Numbered from the stretch's first letter, positions 1-8,325 are shown. The stretch is DNA of 64,000 nt from Mycolicibacterium mucogenicum DSM 44124 (GCF_005670685.2 NZ_CP062008.1:1612001-1676000), one strand, 5' to 3'. Notes: a model not told the origin generated them from the sequence alone. Translations and numbers: made by a program.

Positions 1-57
1 ATCATCAAGCAGATCACCGAAGCCATCGACCGCGACACCAAGATCGCCGCCGGCTGA
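1..57 (+). CDS. C-terminal end of an unidentified protein (partial)
   Basis: The first 18 codons run open to a TGA at 55-57 and encode a short helical-looking, mixed-charge tail ending in IAAG. The rest of the gene lies outside the window. In M. tuberculosis the gene before rpiB is a DsbA-like oxidoreductase (Rv2466c), but this tail does not match the end of that protein as I remember it, so I give no function. The strand matches rpiB, which starts 62 bases downstream. Confidence 0.45.
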   Translation: MIKQITEAIDRDTKIAAG

Positions 58-119
58 GCCGGCGAGTGCGCCGGGCCGGCTGAGCCACTGATTCTGTCCC
101 GGGCCGCTGTTCTGCCAGA

Positions 120-608
120 ATGTGCGCCATGCGCGTATATCTCGGAGCCGACCACGCCGGATACGAACTCAAGCAGGCCCTGCTCGACCATCTGACCGCG
201 GCCGGCCACCAGGCCGTCGACTGCGGTGCCTTCGCCTACGACGCGGAGGACGACTACCCGGCGTTCTGCATCGACGCCGCCAAGCGCACCGTCGAGGACC
301 CGGGCAGCCTGGGCATCGTCATCGGCGGCTCCGGCAACGGCGAGCAGATCGCGGCCAACAAGGTGCCGGGCGTGCGCTGTGCGCTGGCGTGGAGCGTCGA
401 GACCGCGCAGCTGGCCCGCGAGCACAACAACGCGCAGGTGATGGGCATCGGTGGCCGTATGCACAGCACCGAAGAGGCCTTCGCCATCGTCGACGCCTTC
501 CTGGCCGCCGAATGGTCGCAGGCCGAGCGGCACCAGCGCCGCATCGACATCCTGGCCGAGTACGAGAAGACGCACGTGGCACCTGAGGTTCCGGGCGCTC
601 CCGCCTGA
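120..608 (+). CDS. rpiB: Ribose-5-phosphate isomerase B
   Basis: This enzyme interconverts ribose 5-phosphate and ribulose 5-phosphate in the cytosolic pentose phosphate pathway. At 162 aa it equals the M. tuberculosis enzyme. Active-site residues sit at the positions known for that protein: Asp11 and His12 in GADHAG, the anion-hole loop GGSGNGEQ at 69-76 with catalytic Glu75, His102, and the phosphate-binding Arg113, Arg137 and Arg141. Catalysis by Glu75 rather than Cys is the mycobacterial type. I chose the ATG at 120, which gives MCAMRVYLG; an in-frame ATG at 129 is the alternative. The nei gene follows after 16 bases and is probably cotranscribed. Confidence 0.97.
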   Translation: MCAMRVYLGADHAGYELKQALLDHLTAAGHQAVDCGAFAYDAEDDYPAFCIDAAKRTVEDPGSLGIVIGGSGNGEQIAANKVPGVRCALAWSVETAQLAREHNNAQVMGIGGRMHSTEEAFAIVDAFLAAEWSQAERHQRRIDILAEYEKTHVAPEVPGAPA

Positions 609-624
609 TCGCAAGGCCTGACAC

Positions 625-1419
625 GTGCCGGAGGGACATACCCTCCACCGGCTGGCCCGCCTGCACCAGCAGCGTTTCGGGCGGGCGCCGGTGGTCGTCA
701 GCAGTCCGCAGGGCCGGTTCGCCGATGCCGCGGCCGCGGTGAGCGGCCGGGTGCTGCGTAAGGCCGACGCCTGGGGCAAGCATCTGTTCCACCACTACGA
801 CGGTGGTGCGGTCGTGCACGTCCATCTCGGGCTGTACGGCACGTTCACCGAGCAGCCGCTGCCGATGACAGCGCCTGTCGGGCAGGTGCGCATGCGCATG
901 GTCGGGGCCGAATTCGGGACCGACCTGCGCGGCCCGACGGTGTGTGAGCTGATCGACGAGGGCGGCGTCGACGATGTCGTGGCCCGGCTCGGTGCCGATC
1001 CGCTGCGCCGCGACGCCGACCCGGGATCGGCCTGGGCGCGAATCAGTAAGTCCCGCAGGACAATCGGATCGATGCTGATGGACCAGACGGTGATCGCCGG
1101 GGTCGGCAACGTCTACCGCAGCGAGGTGCTGTACCGGCACCGGATCGACCCGCACCGTCCCGGCACGCAGCTGACCGAGGCCGAATTCGCGGAGCTGTGG
1201 ACCGATCTCGTCGCTCTCATGAAGGTCGGGGTGCGCCGCGGCAAGATTGTCGTGGTGCGTCCGGAAGACGACCACGGTGCACCGTCCTACGCCGCCGACC
1301 GGCCGCGCACCTATGTGTACCGGCGGGCGGGCGAGGCGTGCCGCGTGTGCGGCGCCACCATCCGCACCGAGGTCATGGAGGGGCGAAACCTGTTCTGGTG
1401 CCCCGATTGTCAGGTGTGA
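625..1419 (+). CDS. nei: Fpg/Nei-family DNA glycosylase (endonuclease VIII type)
   Basis: A base-excision repair glycosylase/AP lyase for oxidised pyrimidines, 264 aa. The start is GTG, and the mature N-terminus PEGHT carries the catalytic Pro2-Glu3 pair typical of Nei rather than Fpg. The middle holds the helix-two-turn-helix region with DQTVIAGVGNVYRSE around residues 153-167. The C-terminus is a zinc finger with a CxxC pair (CRVC) and a second CxxC pair (CPDC) at the end. Position directly after rpiB matches M. tuberculosis Rv2464c (Nei1). Substrate preference cannot be read from sequence. Confidence 0.93.
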   Translation: MPEGHTLHRLARLHQQRFGRAPVVVSSPQGRFADAAAAVSGRVLRKADAWGKHLFHHYDGGAVVHVHLGLYGTFTEQPLPMTAPVGQVRMRMVGAEFGTDLRGPTVCELIDEGGVDDVVARLGADPLRRDADPGSAWARISKSRRTIGSMLMDQTVIAGVGNVYRSEVLYRHRIDPHRPGTQLTEAEFAELWTDLVALMKVGVRRGKIVVVRPEDDHGAPSYAADRPRTYVYRRAGEACRVCGATIRTEVMEGRNLFWCPDCQV

Positions 1420-1422
1420 CGG

Positions 1423-2259
1423 CTAGTCGCCGCCACCGCCGCAGCCGCCACCGCAACCACCGCCGCCACAGCTGCTGCCGCCACCGCCGCAGCTGCTACC
1501 CGAGTCGCTGCTGCCGGAGTCCCAACTGCCGCTGCCGGCATCCCAACCGTTGTTGTCGTTCCAGCTGACGTCCTGGCCCTGGCCGGCGTCGAGGCCCTGC
1601 TGGTAACCCTGGTCGAATCCCGAGCCGTATCCGGACTCGAAACCCGATGCGCCGTAACTGACTCCGTGCATGCCGTCGAACAGTGCGTCGAACAACAGCA
1701 CCGAGCCGACGCCCCACGCGCCGGCGACCAGAGCCGGCTTCCACCACGGCTCGGAGTACCAGCCCTCGGGCACCGGGCGCCCGGCGACGCGGCCGCCGGG
1801 GTAGTAGTTCGGCGTGGCGGCAGTCGGACCCGGTGAGGCCTGAATCTGCCTGCCGTCGAACTGGATTCGGCGATCTTCGGTGACCGAACCCGCACCGCGC
1901 TGGCCGGCCAGCTCCTGCAGCGGGGGACCGGGGTCGATGCCCATGGCGGTCCGCGCGGCCCGTACGTAGTACAGCCCTTCCATCGCGCTCTGTTTCGCGA
2001 AGGCCGCCTGCTGGGCGGTGGTGGCCTGTTCGATCTGGGACGCGGCAGCGTTGTAGCGCTCGGACGCGTCGGCCAAGGCCTGGCGTGAGGCGTCATCGGT
2101 GCCGGTCAGGTTGAACACCTGGCCGCCGAGCATCTCGATGACGCGCCGGGCGTCCGCTTTCGCGTTGGCCAGCGCGGCCGCCTTGTTGGCCTTGTTCTGC
2201 CTGCTGAACAGGAAGAACCCAATGGCCGCGATGACGATCAGGATGAGCACGAACTCCAT
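1423..2259 (-). CDS. Membrane-anchored protein with a Cys/Gly-rich C-terminal tail
   Basis: 278 aa, function unknown. It has an N-terminal membrane anchor (residues about 3-18), then an Ala/Gln-rich helical, probably coiled-coil region (about 25-115) and a variable linker. A second hydrophobic stretch follows near 170-190 (KPALVAGAWGVGSVLLFDAL). After a Gly/Ser/Asp/Gln-rich zone the last about 25 residues are almost only Gly, Cys and Ser. Similar DUF1542-like proteins occur in actinobacteria. A -10-like TAAGCT lies 6 nt before the ATG (positions 2266-2271 on the plus strand), so the mRNA is probably leaderless. It is convergent with nei (3-base gap) and divergent from the NAD-salvage operon. 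Confidence 0.8.
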   Translation of the reverse strand: MEFVLILIVIAAIGFFLFSRQNKANKAAALANAKADARRVIEMLGGQVFNLTGTDDASRQALADASERYNAAASQIEQATTAQQAAFAKQSAMEGLYYVRAARTAMGIDPGPPLQELAGQRGAGSVTEDRRIQFDGRQIQASPGPTAATPNYYPGGRVAGRPVPEGWYSEPWWKPALVAGAWGVGSVLLFDALFDGMHGVSYGASGFESGYGSGFDQGYQQGLDAGQGQDVSWNDNNGWDAGSGSWDSGSSDSGSSCGGGGSSCGGGGCGGGCGGGGD

Positions 2260-2288
2260 GGAGGCAGCTTACCGATGACCACCGTCAC

Positions 2289-2318
2289 ATAGATATGGAC
2301 ATTTATGTCCGTATCTAT
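2289..2318. promoter_or_regulatory. 30-bp inverted repeat, candidate operator of the NAD-salvage operon
   Basis: Arms ATAGATA (2289-2295) and TATCTAT (2312-2318) are perfect complements, as are the inner arms GGACAT (2297-2302) and ATGTCC (2305-2310). Only the 2296/2311 pair and the two centre bases fail to pair. The repeat covers about -43 to -14 of a probable leaderless promoter (-10 TACGGT at 2319-2324, ATG at 2332), a position suited to repression. The NrtR-like protein encoded two genes downstream is the obvious candidate ligand-responsive binder, but this is inference. Confidence 0.7.
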
Positions 2319-2331
2319 TACGGTCATCATC

Positions 2332-3180
2332 ATGAACCTGACATTCCACGTCTTCGACACCGAACGCGGTGTGCTGGCGACCGCACCCGGAATCGTCACC
2401 AGCTATCCCGGTGGCGACACCGCGGTCCGGGAACTGGAACCGCTCGGCCCGGGATTGCGCCCGGTCGCCTGGAACCATTGCGGTGCAGTCGATTACGCCG
2501 CGGTCGGGCAGTGGGCGGCCTATCATCGCAACCGATCGACCGGTACTCCGGTGCTGGTGGCGCCGTACCTGCCGTCGGCCCGCGGCGATCACGACCCGAC
2601 CGACGACGCCCGCGTCGCCGCCCGGCTCACCGCCGCCACGGGCGTAGCGCACATCGTGACGGTGGACCCGCACTCGCCGGTCTGGGCCGACGAGGCCCGG
2701 CGCGGGGGAGCGGCCGTCACCGTCATCGAGGCCGTCGACCTGGTGGGGTGCGCCGCACACCACCCGGGCTGGGCGGGCGTCGTCGCGCCCGACAAAGGGG
2801 CCCGCGACCGTGCCGGCCGGGTGGCATCCCGGTTGGGCGTGCCGCTGTATGTCGCTGGGAAGCAACGCAATCCGGTCAACGGCAAGCTGTCGGGATTCGT
2901 CGCTCCCGAGGGGCTGCCGGACCGTGGTCGACTGCTGGTGATCGACGACATCTGCGACGGCGGCGGCACGTTCGCCGGGCTGGCCGATGCCATCCGGGCA
3001 AGCCGGCCCGAGCTGGCGCTGCACCTGTGGGTCAGTCACGGCTGCTTCACCGGACGCTGGCGGGAGAACCTCGCCGGCTACGCCTCCGTCACCAGCACCG
3101 ACTCCCGCACCACGCCCGACGGCGTGCACGTCCAACCGCTGGAACCGTTCATCGTCCGCGCTCTGACCGCATTGACCTAG
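2332..3180 (+). CDS. Ribose-phosphate pyrophosphokinase-like protein of the NadV operon
   Basis: 282 aa, PRPP synthetase/phosphoribosyltransferase fold. The PRPP-binding loop LLVIDDICDGGGTF (residues 201-214) has the paired acidic residues Asp205-Asp206. A VDPHSPVW segment near 111-118 resembles the region that binds ATP and metal in Prs enzymes. Family knowledge: such short Prs homologues are often linked to nadV and would supply PRPP for NMN synthesis. I chose ATG 2332 over the in-frame ATG 2305, because 2305 lies inside the palindrome and a -10-like TACGGT ends 7 nt before 2332, indicating a leaderless start. nadV begins 12 bases after the stop. Confidence 0.85.
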   Translation: MNLTFHVFDTERGVLATAPGIVTSYPGGDTAVRELEPLGPGLRPVAWNHCGAVDYAAVGQWAAYHRNRSTGTPVLVAPYLPSARGDHDPTDDARVAARLTAATGVAHIVTVDPHSPVWADEARRGGAAVTVIEAVDLVGCAAHHPGWAGVVAPDKGARDRAGRVASRLGVPLYVAGKQRNPVNGKLSGFVAPEGLPDRGRLLVIDDICDGGGTFAGLADAIRASRPELALHLWVSHGCFTGRWRENLAGYASVTSTDSRTTPDGVHVQPLEPFIVRALTALT

Positions 3181-3192
3181 GGGACTTTCATC

Positions 3193-4731
3193 ATGACCAT
3201 CGAAGCAACCACCACCTACCGGCCGGAAACCATTGCGGCCCTGGACGTCCTGATGGACACCGACGCCTACAAACTGGACCACCGCCGCCAGTACCCGGCC
3301 GGCACCGAGTACGTCTACTCCAACCTGACGGCCCGCGGCAGCCGGATCCCCGGCGTGCGCTGGACGGCGTTCTTCGGCCTGCAGGCGTACCTGTCGGACC
3401 TGAACCAGCGGTGGAGCGCCTTCTTCGCCGCCGACATCGACGAGGTGTGCCGGGCCTACGTAGACCGGGTCACCCAGGTGCTGGGTCCCAATGACGTTGG
3501 CGCCGAACACATCCGCCAGCTGCACGCGTATGGTCGCCTGCCGCTGCGGGTGCGGGCGCTGCCGGAGGGGACCATCGTCCCGGTCGGCGTCCCGTACCTG
3601 ACCGTCGAGAACACCGCGCCCGAATTCTTCTGGCTGACCAACTACATCGAGACCGAGATGTCGGCCGCGCTGTGGCAGCCCATCACGTCGGCGACCACCG
3701 CGTGGCGCAACCGGACGCTGCTGGACGCCCGCGCGCGGGACACCGGCGCCGACCCGGCCGCCGTCGACTGGCAGGGGCACGACTTCTCCTTCCGGGGCAT
3801 GGCCGGCAGCGCGGCCGCCGCCGCGTCGGGAGCCGCGCACCTGTTGGCGTTCACCGGCACCGACTGCCTGCCTGCACTGGGCTGGATCGACAGGAATTAC
3901 CCGGGCTCACCCGAAGACACCGTGATCGGCGGCAGTGTGCCCGCCACCGAGCACAGCGTCATGTGCGCGGGCACCCAGGACGACGAAGTCGCCACGTTCG
4001 CGCGGCTGCTGGGCCTGTATCCGACCGGCATCGTGTCGATCGTCAGCGACACCTGGGACCTGTGGCACGTCTGCACCGGCATCCTGCCGACGCTGAAAGA
4101 CACGATCACCGCGCGCGACGGCAAGGTGGTGATCCGCCCGGACAGCGGTGACCCCGAACGCATCCTGTGCGGCGACCCGCAGGCCCCGGCCGGAAGCCCC
4201 GCGCACAAGGGTGTGGTGAACCTGCTGTGGGAGGTGTTCGGCGGCACGGTCAACGCGGCCGGCTACCGGGAACTGGATCCGCACATCGGCGTCATCTACG
4301 GCGACTCGATCACCCACGACCGGGCCGACGCCATCACCGCCAACCTGATGGCCCAGGGCTATGTGTCCACCACTCCGGTGCTGGGATTCGGTTCGTACAC
4401 ATACCAGTACGTCACGCGCGACACCTTCTCCATCGCGATGAAAGCCACCTGGGTGCAGGTCGACGGTCGCGGCCGAGACATCGCCAAGGCGCCGGTCACC
4501 GACCCGGGCAAGCGCAGCGCCCGGGGCCGGTTGGCCGTCATCCGCGACCAACGGGGTCGCCTGACTCTGGTGCAGGGCGCGGCCGGTGTCATCGGGACGA
4601 CGGACGCCATGCGGACGGTGTTCGAGGACGGCGTCATCGTCAACCCGGTGACCTTCGCGCAGGTGCGCGCTACCGTGCGACGTGATTGGGCGGCATACGC
4701 CGCCGGCGAGGAGGACGCCCGTCATGGCTGA
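3193..4731 (+). CDS. nadV: Nicotinamide phosphoribosyltransferase (NAMPT/NadV)
   Basis: It condenses nicotinamide with PRPP to give NMN, the first step of a two-step NAD salvage that skips deamidation and NadE. At 512 aa it is of normal length. Visible signatures are MDTDAYKLDH and VYSNLTARGSR near the N-terminus, GGSVPATEHSVMCAG with the phosphorylatable His254, IRPDSGDP with Arg315 and Asp317, and GVIYGDSITHDRA, all conserved from bacteria to human NAMPT. It sits between the PRPP-synthetase-like gene and an NrtR-like regulator whose start overlaps its stop by 8 bases, so the three form one operon. An NMN adenylyltransferase (NadD) must be supplied from elsewhere. Confidence 0.95.
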   Translation: MTIEATTTYRPETIAALDVLMDTDAYKLDHRRQYPAGTEYVYSNLTARGSRIPGVRWTAFFGLQAYLSDLNQRWSAFFAADIDEVCRAYVDRVTQVLGPNDVGAEHIRQLHAYGRLPLRVRALPEGTIVPVGVPYLTVENTAPEFFWLTNYIETEMSAALWQPITSATTAWRNRTLLDARARDTGADPAAVDWQGHDFSFRGMAGSAAAAASGAAHLLAFTGTDCLPALGWIDRNYPGSPEDTVIGGSVPATEHSVMCAGTQDDEVATFARLLGLYPTGIVSIVSDTWDLWHVCTGILPTLKDTITARDGKVVIRPDSGDPERILCGDPQAPAGSPAHKGVVNLLWEVFGGTVNAAGYRELDPHIGVIYGDSITHDRADAITANLMAQGYVSTTPVLGFGSYTYQYVTRDTFSIAMKATWVQVDGRGRDIAKAPVTDPGKRSARGRLAVIRDQRGRLTLVQGAAGVIGTTDAMRTVFEDGVIVNPVTFAQVRATVRRDWAAYAAGEEDARHG

Positions 4732-5359
4732 GTCGCTGGCCACCTGGCTGAGCGTCGACGTCTTCGCGATGAGCCCCGGCGACGAGCCGGGGCTCATCCT
4801 CGCGCGGCGGCAACGCGAACCGCACCAGGGTGACTGGGCACTACCCGGGGTGGTGCTCGATGCGGCCAACGGAGAGACGGTCGCCGCGGCGGCATACCGC
4901 GCGCTCCGGGACCGGGCCGGCGCCGAGCCGATCGACGGACCGCCGACGGTGGCCCTCGTCGTGTCCGACCCACAGCGCGACGAGCGCGGGCACACCGTCT
5001 CGCTGGTGAACGTGATGCGCGCACATCCCGGCGACGACGCCCTGGTGGTGCGTGACGGTGACCCCGTGCCGCCGCTGCCGTTCGGCCACAACGCCATGAT
5101 CAGGGACACCGCGGCCACGGTGTCGCAGCGACTGCTGACGGACCCCGCGACCGTCGCGGCGATGTTCGGCGCCGGCTGCACGGCCGGGGAGGTCTGCGCG
5201 CTGACGACGCTGCTGTTCCACCTGTCCGGCGGCACGGGAGCCGAGCCGATTCCGCTGGCCGCGATGCGGCGCCGGCTGGAACGGGCGCCACTGTTCACCG
5301 CCGCCGGCAGCCGGCCCGCGCACACCCGGCCGGTGACGGTGTTCCGGGCCGCCAGGTAA
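4724..5359 (+). CDS. Nudix-domain transcriptional regulator, NrtR-like
   Basis: 211 aa. Residues about 1-140 form a Nudix fold. The Nudix box region (GVVLDAANGETVAAAAYRAL, then RDRAG) lacks several catalytic glutamates of the GX5EX7REUXEEXGU consensus, so hydrolase activity is doubtful. The C-terminal about 65 residues, ending in RPVTVFR, resemble the winged-helix part of NrtR regulators, which sense ADP-ribose and control NAD genes. The start ATG 4724 is preceded by a strong GGCGAGGAGG and overlaps the nadV stop by 8 bases. It probably represses its own operon through the palindrome at 2289-2318. The alternative is an ADP-ribose-type pyrophosphatase. Confidence 0.72.
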   Translation: MAESLATWLSVDVFAMSPGDEPGLILARRQREPHQGDWALPGVVLDAANGETVAAAAYRALRDRAGAEPIDGPPTVALVVSDPQRDERGHTVSLVNVMRAHPGDDALVVRDGDPVPPLPFGHNAMIRDTAATVSQRLLTDPATVAAMFGAGCTAGEVCALTTLLFHLSGGTGAEPIPLAAMRRRLERAPLFTAAGSRPAHTRPVTVFRAAR

Positions 5360-5536
5360 ACGTCGACTGCGTAAACGCTGGCAAATTGCTGGGGTAGATG
5401 GATCGGCGCGGCGCGAGGCACGCACGTTACGTTCCTGTGAACACGTCACCGACCTGGGAAAATGGTTCCACTATGAGTCGCGACCTGCTGATTTACGGGA
5501 TACGCTCCCGGCACCCTGCTGGGAGGAGATCGACTT

Positions 5537-6094
5537 ATGGCAGACGCAGAGACCGAACCGGTGGCAAACGCCCACACCGCATCGGCACCGACGGGTTGGT
5601 TCACCACCGACACCGGCAAGGTGCTGATAATCGGGGGCGGTTCCGTCCTCATCCTGCTGATCCTGTTGGGAATCGGGTCGCTTGCCGGATTCGAAATCCC
5701 GCCACCCGCGCCGGAGCCACCGGCCGCCCCGACCAGTTCCACCACGTCGGCTCCCGCCGCCACGTCGTCGGCCTCGACGACCACCACACCGGTACCCTCG
5801 CCTGCGCCGGCACCGGTCCCCGCACCGACGACGACCGCGCCCCCGAGCCCCGTGCCCGTGCCACCGACCCATCCTTCGACGGCGACGACCCAGGCTCCGA
5901 CGACCTACACGCCGCCGCCCGCCCGGCAGTACACGCCGCCGGCCAGCGCTCCCGAGCCCCCGCCCGCCGCGTCACCGTCCGCGACCGCGACCGCGACGGC
6001 GAGCTCGGAAGCCCCCGCAGCGCCCAATCCGCCGCAGTTCAACGTCATTCGCACGACCAACGGCGTGGCGCGGCCGATTCCAGGTAACGGCTAG
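5537..6094 (+). CDS. Membrane-anchored Pro/Thr/Ala-rich protein
   Basis: 185 aa, function unknown. There is a short polar N-terminus, then one transmembrane helix at about 32-50 (VLIIGGGSVLILLILLGIG), then about 130 residues of Pro/Ala/Thr/Ser with no folded domain in sight. This is a type II anchor with a wall-spanning tail, common in mycobacteria. The ATG is preceded by GGAGGAG with good spacing. It is unrelated by sequence to the NAD genes before it, which are separated by 177 bases. Confidence 0.75.
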   Translation: MADAETEPVANAHTASAPTGWFTTDTGKVLIIGGGSVLILLILLGIGSLAGFEIPPPAPEPPAAPTSSTTSAPAATSSASTTTTPVPSPAPAPVPAPTTTAPPSPVPVPPTHPSTATTQAPTTYTPPPARQYTPPASAPEPPPAASPSATATATASSEAPAAPNPPQFNVIRTTNGVARPIPGNG

Positions 6095-6146
6095 CAGGGC
6101 GACCCGAGCGCGCACACAAAACTGCACGGCCGTTAATGTCGTTGGA

Positions 6147-6554
6147 GTGTCACAGCAACTTCCCAGTTCCACGGTGTCCCCGTCGTGGCAGAAGCGGTTC
6201 GATTTCTTCAACACCTACGGCCTGCCGAACTCGACGCCCGAGTCGAAGGCGGCCTACAAGGCGCTGACGTTCATGGAGCGGGTGAAGCTGACCTCGAACA
6301 TCCTGGCGTTCCTGTTCGGCCCCATCTACTTCTTCGTCAAGGGCATGTGGCGCAAGGGGCTGACGCTGCTCGGGATCTTCGTCGCGGTCGAGGTGGTACT
6401 CGTCGTCCTCAACGTGTCGGATTCCCTCGCCCGTGCCATCGGATTCGGTCTTGCCGCCATCGGTATGTCGACCGCGAATTACGCGTACTACCTGCACGTG
6501 GTGCGGGGCAGTCAGTCCTGGAACTTGTTCGAGGGACACGGTCGGCAGCGCTAG
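6147..6554 (+). CDS. DUF2628-type small membrane protein
   Basis: 135 aa from a GTG. The N-terminus is cytosolic (SWQKRFDFFNTYG), then WRKGLTLLGIFVAVEVVLVV and neighbours give two to three hydrophobic segments. The pattern FNTYGLP...AYKALTFMERVKLTSNILAFLFGPIYFFVKGMW is split here by gaps but is typical of DUF2628 proteins, whose role is unknown. A -10-like TAATGT at 6134-6139 ends 7 nt before the GTG, so a leaderless start is likely and supports this codon. Its stop overlaps that of the convergent alkB by 4 bases. Confidence 0.8.
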   Translation: MSQQLPSSTVSPSWQKRFDFFNTYGLPNSTPESKAAYKALTFMERVKLTSNILAFLFGPIYFFVKGMWRKGLTLLGIFVAVEVVLVVLNVSDSLARAIGFGLAAIGMSTANYAYYLHVVRGSQSWNLFEGHGRQR

Positions 6555-7762
6555 CTGCCGTCGAGCCCCAACCGCTTCAGCTGTCGCGGGCTCAGCGCGG
6601 TGCGCCGGACGTCGCCGTCGTACATGGCGAGGACGCGCGGATCCATCACGCGGCGCCACAGCATCGGAACGAGGCTGAGGACCAGCATCGCCGTGTAGTT
6701 GCTCGGCAGCTGCGGTGCATCCTCGGCGTGCCGGATCACCTGGTAGCGATGCGACGGGTCGATGTGGTGGTCGGAGTGCCGCTGCAGATGCAGCAGAAAC
6801 ACGTTCATGATCACGGTGTTGCTGTTCCAGCTGTGCGTGGGGCGCAGTCGCTCGTAGCGGCCCGACGGTAGTTTCTGCCGCCGCAGCCCGTAGTGCGACA
6901 GGTAGTTCATGGCCTCCAGCAGGAAGATGCCGATGAGCGCCTGGCCGAACAGCCACGGCAGGACCACGGGCCGGAACCACAGGGCCAGCCCGGCGAACAG
7001 GATGACGCTCAGCAGCCACGCGTTGAGGATGTCGTTGCGTACGTTCCAGCGTGAATGGCCGTGGCGGTCAAGGCGTTTGGTCTCGATTCGCCACGCCGAG
7101 CGGGTGCTGCCGACGACCGAGCGCACGACGAAGAAGTACACGTTCTCACCGAAACGGGCGCTGGCCGGGTCCTCGGGTGTCGCGACGCGGACATGGTGTC
7201 CGCGGTTGTGTTCGACGTAGAACTGGCCGTACCAACTCTGGGCGAGCGCCAGCTTGCTGAGCCACCGTTCGGCGCGGTCGCGCCGGTGTCCCAGTTCGTG
7301 CGCCGCGTTGTTGGCGATGCCGCCGGACAGGCCGACCGCGACCATCAGCCCCAGCTTGTCGGTGAACGTCAACGTCACCCAGCCGCCACCGGCCCACACC
7401 CAGCAGCCGAACGCGAGTGCGAGGTACTGCGTGGGCAGGAACATGTGGGTGGCGAACCGGTAGAACTTGTCCTGCTGCAGCTCGGCCAGGATGCGGTCGG
7501 GCGCACGATCGCCCTTCTCCCGCCCCAGCAGATGATCGGCGGCCGGCCCCGCCACGAGGATCACGAAGAGTGCGGTCCACCAGAAGACGTGCAGGCGGGT
7601 GGTCCACACCAGGAGCCAGGACAGCGTCACCGCACCGGGGGCGGACGGAACCAGCAGCCACAGGTATCTCTTCGGGTCCCGCCACGTGCCCGCAGCAACC
7701 TCGGAACCCACGTCGACAGGCCGCCGGTTTCGGCGGTCCGATGGGGTGGTCGACGTGGTCAT
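6551..7762 (-). CDS. alkB: Alkane 1-monooxygenase (AlkB family)
   Basis: An integral-membrane non-haem di-iron hydroxylase that oxidises terminal methyls of alkanes or related acyl chains. 403 aa with about six hydrophobic segments. All histidine boxes are present: HELGHRR, EHNRGHH, LQRHSDHH, plus the NYLSHYG motif of AlkB. I took ATG 7762 (MTTSTTPSDRR) rather than the ORF start at 7831, because TATAAA lies 6 nt upstream (7769-7774 on the plus strand), consistent with a leaderless mRNA, and the extra residues look unlike the family. No rubredoxin or rubredoxin reductase gene is adjacent, unlike the classical alkB-rubA-rubB operon. Confidence 0.93.
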   Translation of the reverse strand: MTTSTTPSDRRNRRPVDVGSEVAAGTWRDPKRYLWLLVPSAPGAVTLSWLLVWTTRLHVFWWTALFVILVAGPAADHLLGREKGDRAPDRILAELQQDKFYRFATHMFLPTQYLALAFGCWVWAGGGWVTLTFTDKLGLMVAVGLSGGIANNAAHELGHRRDRAERWLSKLALAQSWYGQFYVEHNRGHHVRVATPEDPASARFGENVYFFVVRSVVGSTRSAWRIETKRLDRHGHSRWNVRNDILNAWLLSVILFAGLALWFRPVVLPWLFGQALIGIFLLEAMNYLSHYGLRRQKLPSGRYERLRPTHSWNSNTVIMNVFLLHLQRHSDHHIDPSHRYQVIRHAEDAPQLPSNYTAMLVLSLVPMLWRRVMDPRVLAMYDGDVRRTALSPRQLKRLGLDGS

Positions 7763-8093
7763 CGAGCATTTATACCGCCGTCCCCATGAAGTCTCGACTC
7801 GGATGGAAAAACTATTTGCCAGGACGTCCAATATTTCTGGTCAAATCGGCTTTGAACTGCAAATTAGTGCCCGAATCACATGCGAACCCGCATTGCGGCG
7901 ATTTGCATGAAATTGTCAGGAAACTCCCAGAATTTGACGGAATTACCGCACCGATGGAAGCAATTTATTGGCCACTCGGTCAATAATGATTGCGGCGCAT
8001 CGGGCAAATTCCCTTTCCGGGAGACGTAGCGCTGTTGCCCGTTTCCCGGGCGGCGCGGTCCGGGCGAGACGCCGGACGCCTGAAAACGCACCC
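7763..8093. other. AT-rich intergenic region upstream of alkB
   Basis: About 330 bases of clearly lower GC than the flanks, especially 7790-7990, with many AATT and TTTG runs. Frames that stay open here have no ribosome-binding site and no recognisable product, so I see no gene. It holds the alkB promoter (TATAAA next to the start). Such islands are typical binding places for the silencer Lsr2 in mycobacteria, which is inference only. Confidence 0.5.
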
Positions 8094-8128
8094 CAAAACA
8101 AAAGGACCGGCCTGGTCAGGCCGGTCCT
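8094..8128 (-). terminator. Intrinsic terminator of tRNA-Gly
   Basis: Read on the minus strand, AGGACCGGCCTG pairs with its complement (8103-8114 with 8117-8128) and is followed by TTTTGTTTTGGGG. This is a GC-rich hairpin plus U-tract directly downstream of tRNA-Gly. Confidence 0.8.
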
Positions 8129-8132
8129 ATGG

Positions 8133-8203
8133 AGCGGGCGACGGGAATCGAACCCGCGTAGCTAGTTTGGAAGACTAGGGCTCTACCATTGAGCTACGCC
8201 CGC
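8133..8203 (-). tRNA. tRNA-Gly (anticodon TCC)
   Basis: A complete cloverleaf on the minus strand. Acceptor GCGGGCG (8203-8197) pairs with CGCCCGC (8140-8134). The anticodon arm is CTAGT-CTTCCAA-ACTAG with anticodon TCC, and the T-arm is GCGGG-TTCGATT-CCCGT. The discriminator T and an encoded CCA follow (8133-8130). A hairpin terminator lies just downstream. It is divergent from tRNA-Pro. Confidence 0.97.
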
Positions 8204-8325
8204 GTGCACTGCTGCGATCACAGTACCGGCAGACAGTACCGGGACAGCGGCCGCCAATCCAATTGATGGTGTCGCGTGTCTAGGACGTAGTATCTCGACC
8301 GCGGTAATGCGACCGCGACGAGGCA

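Noticed and set aside
7968..8178. Plus-strand frames ending in GRRESNPRS or GNRTRVASLED
   Set aside because: Same artefact, read antisense through tRNA-Gly and its terminator.
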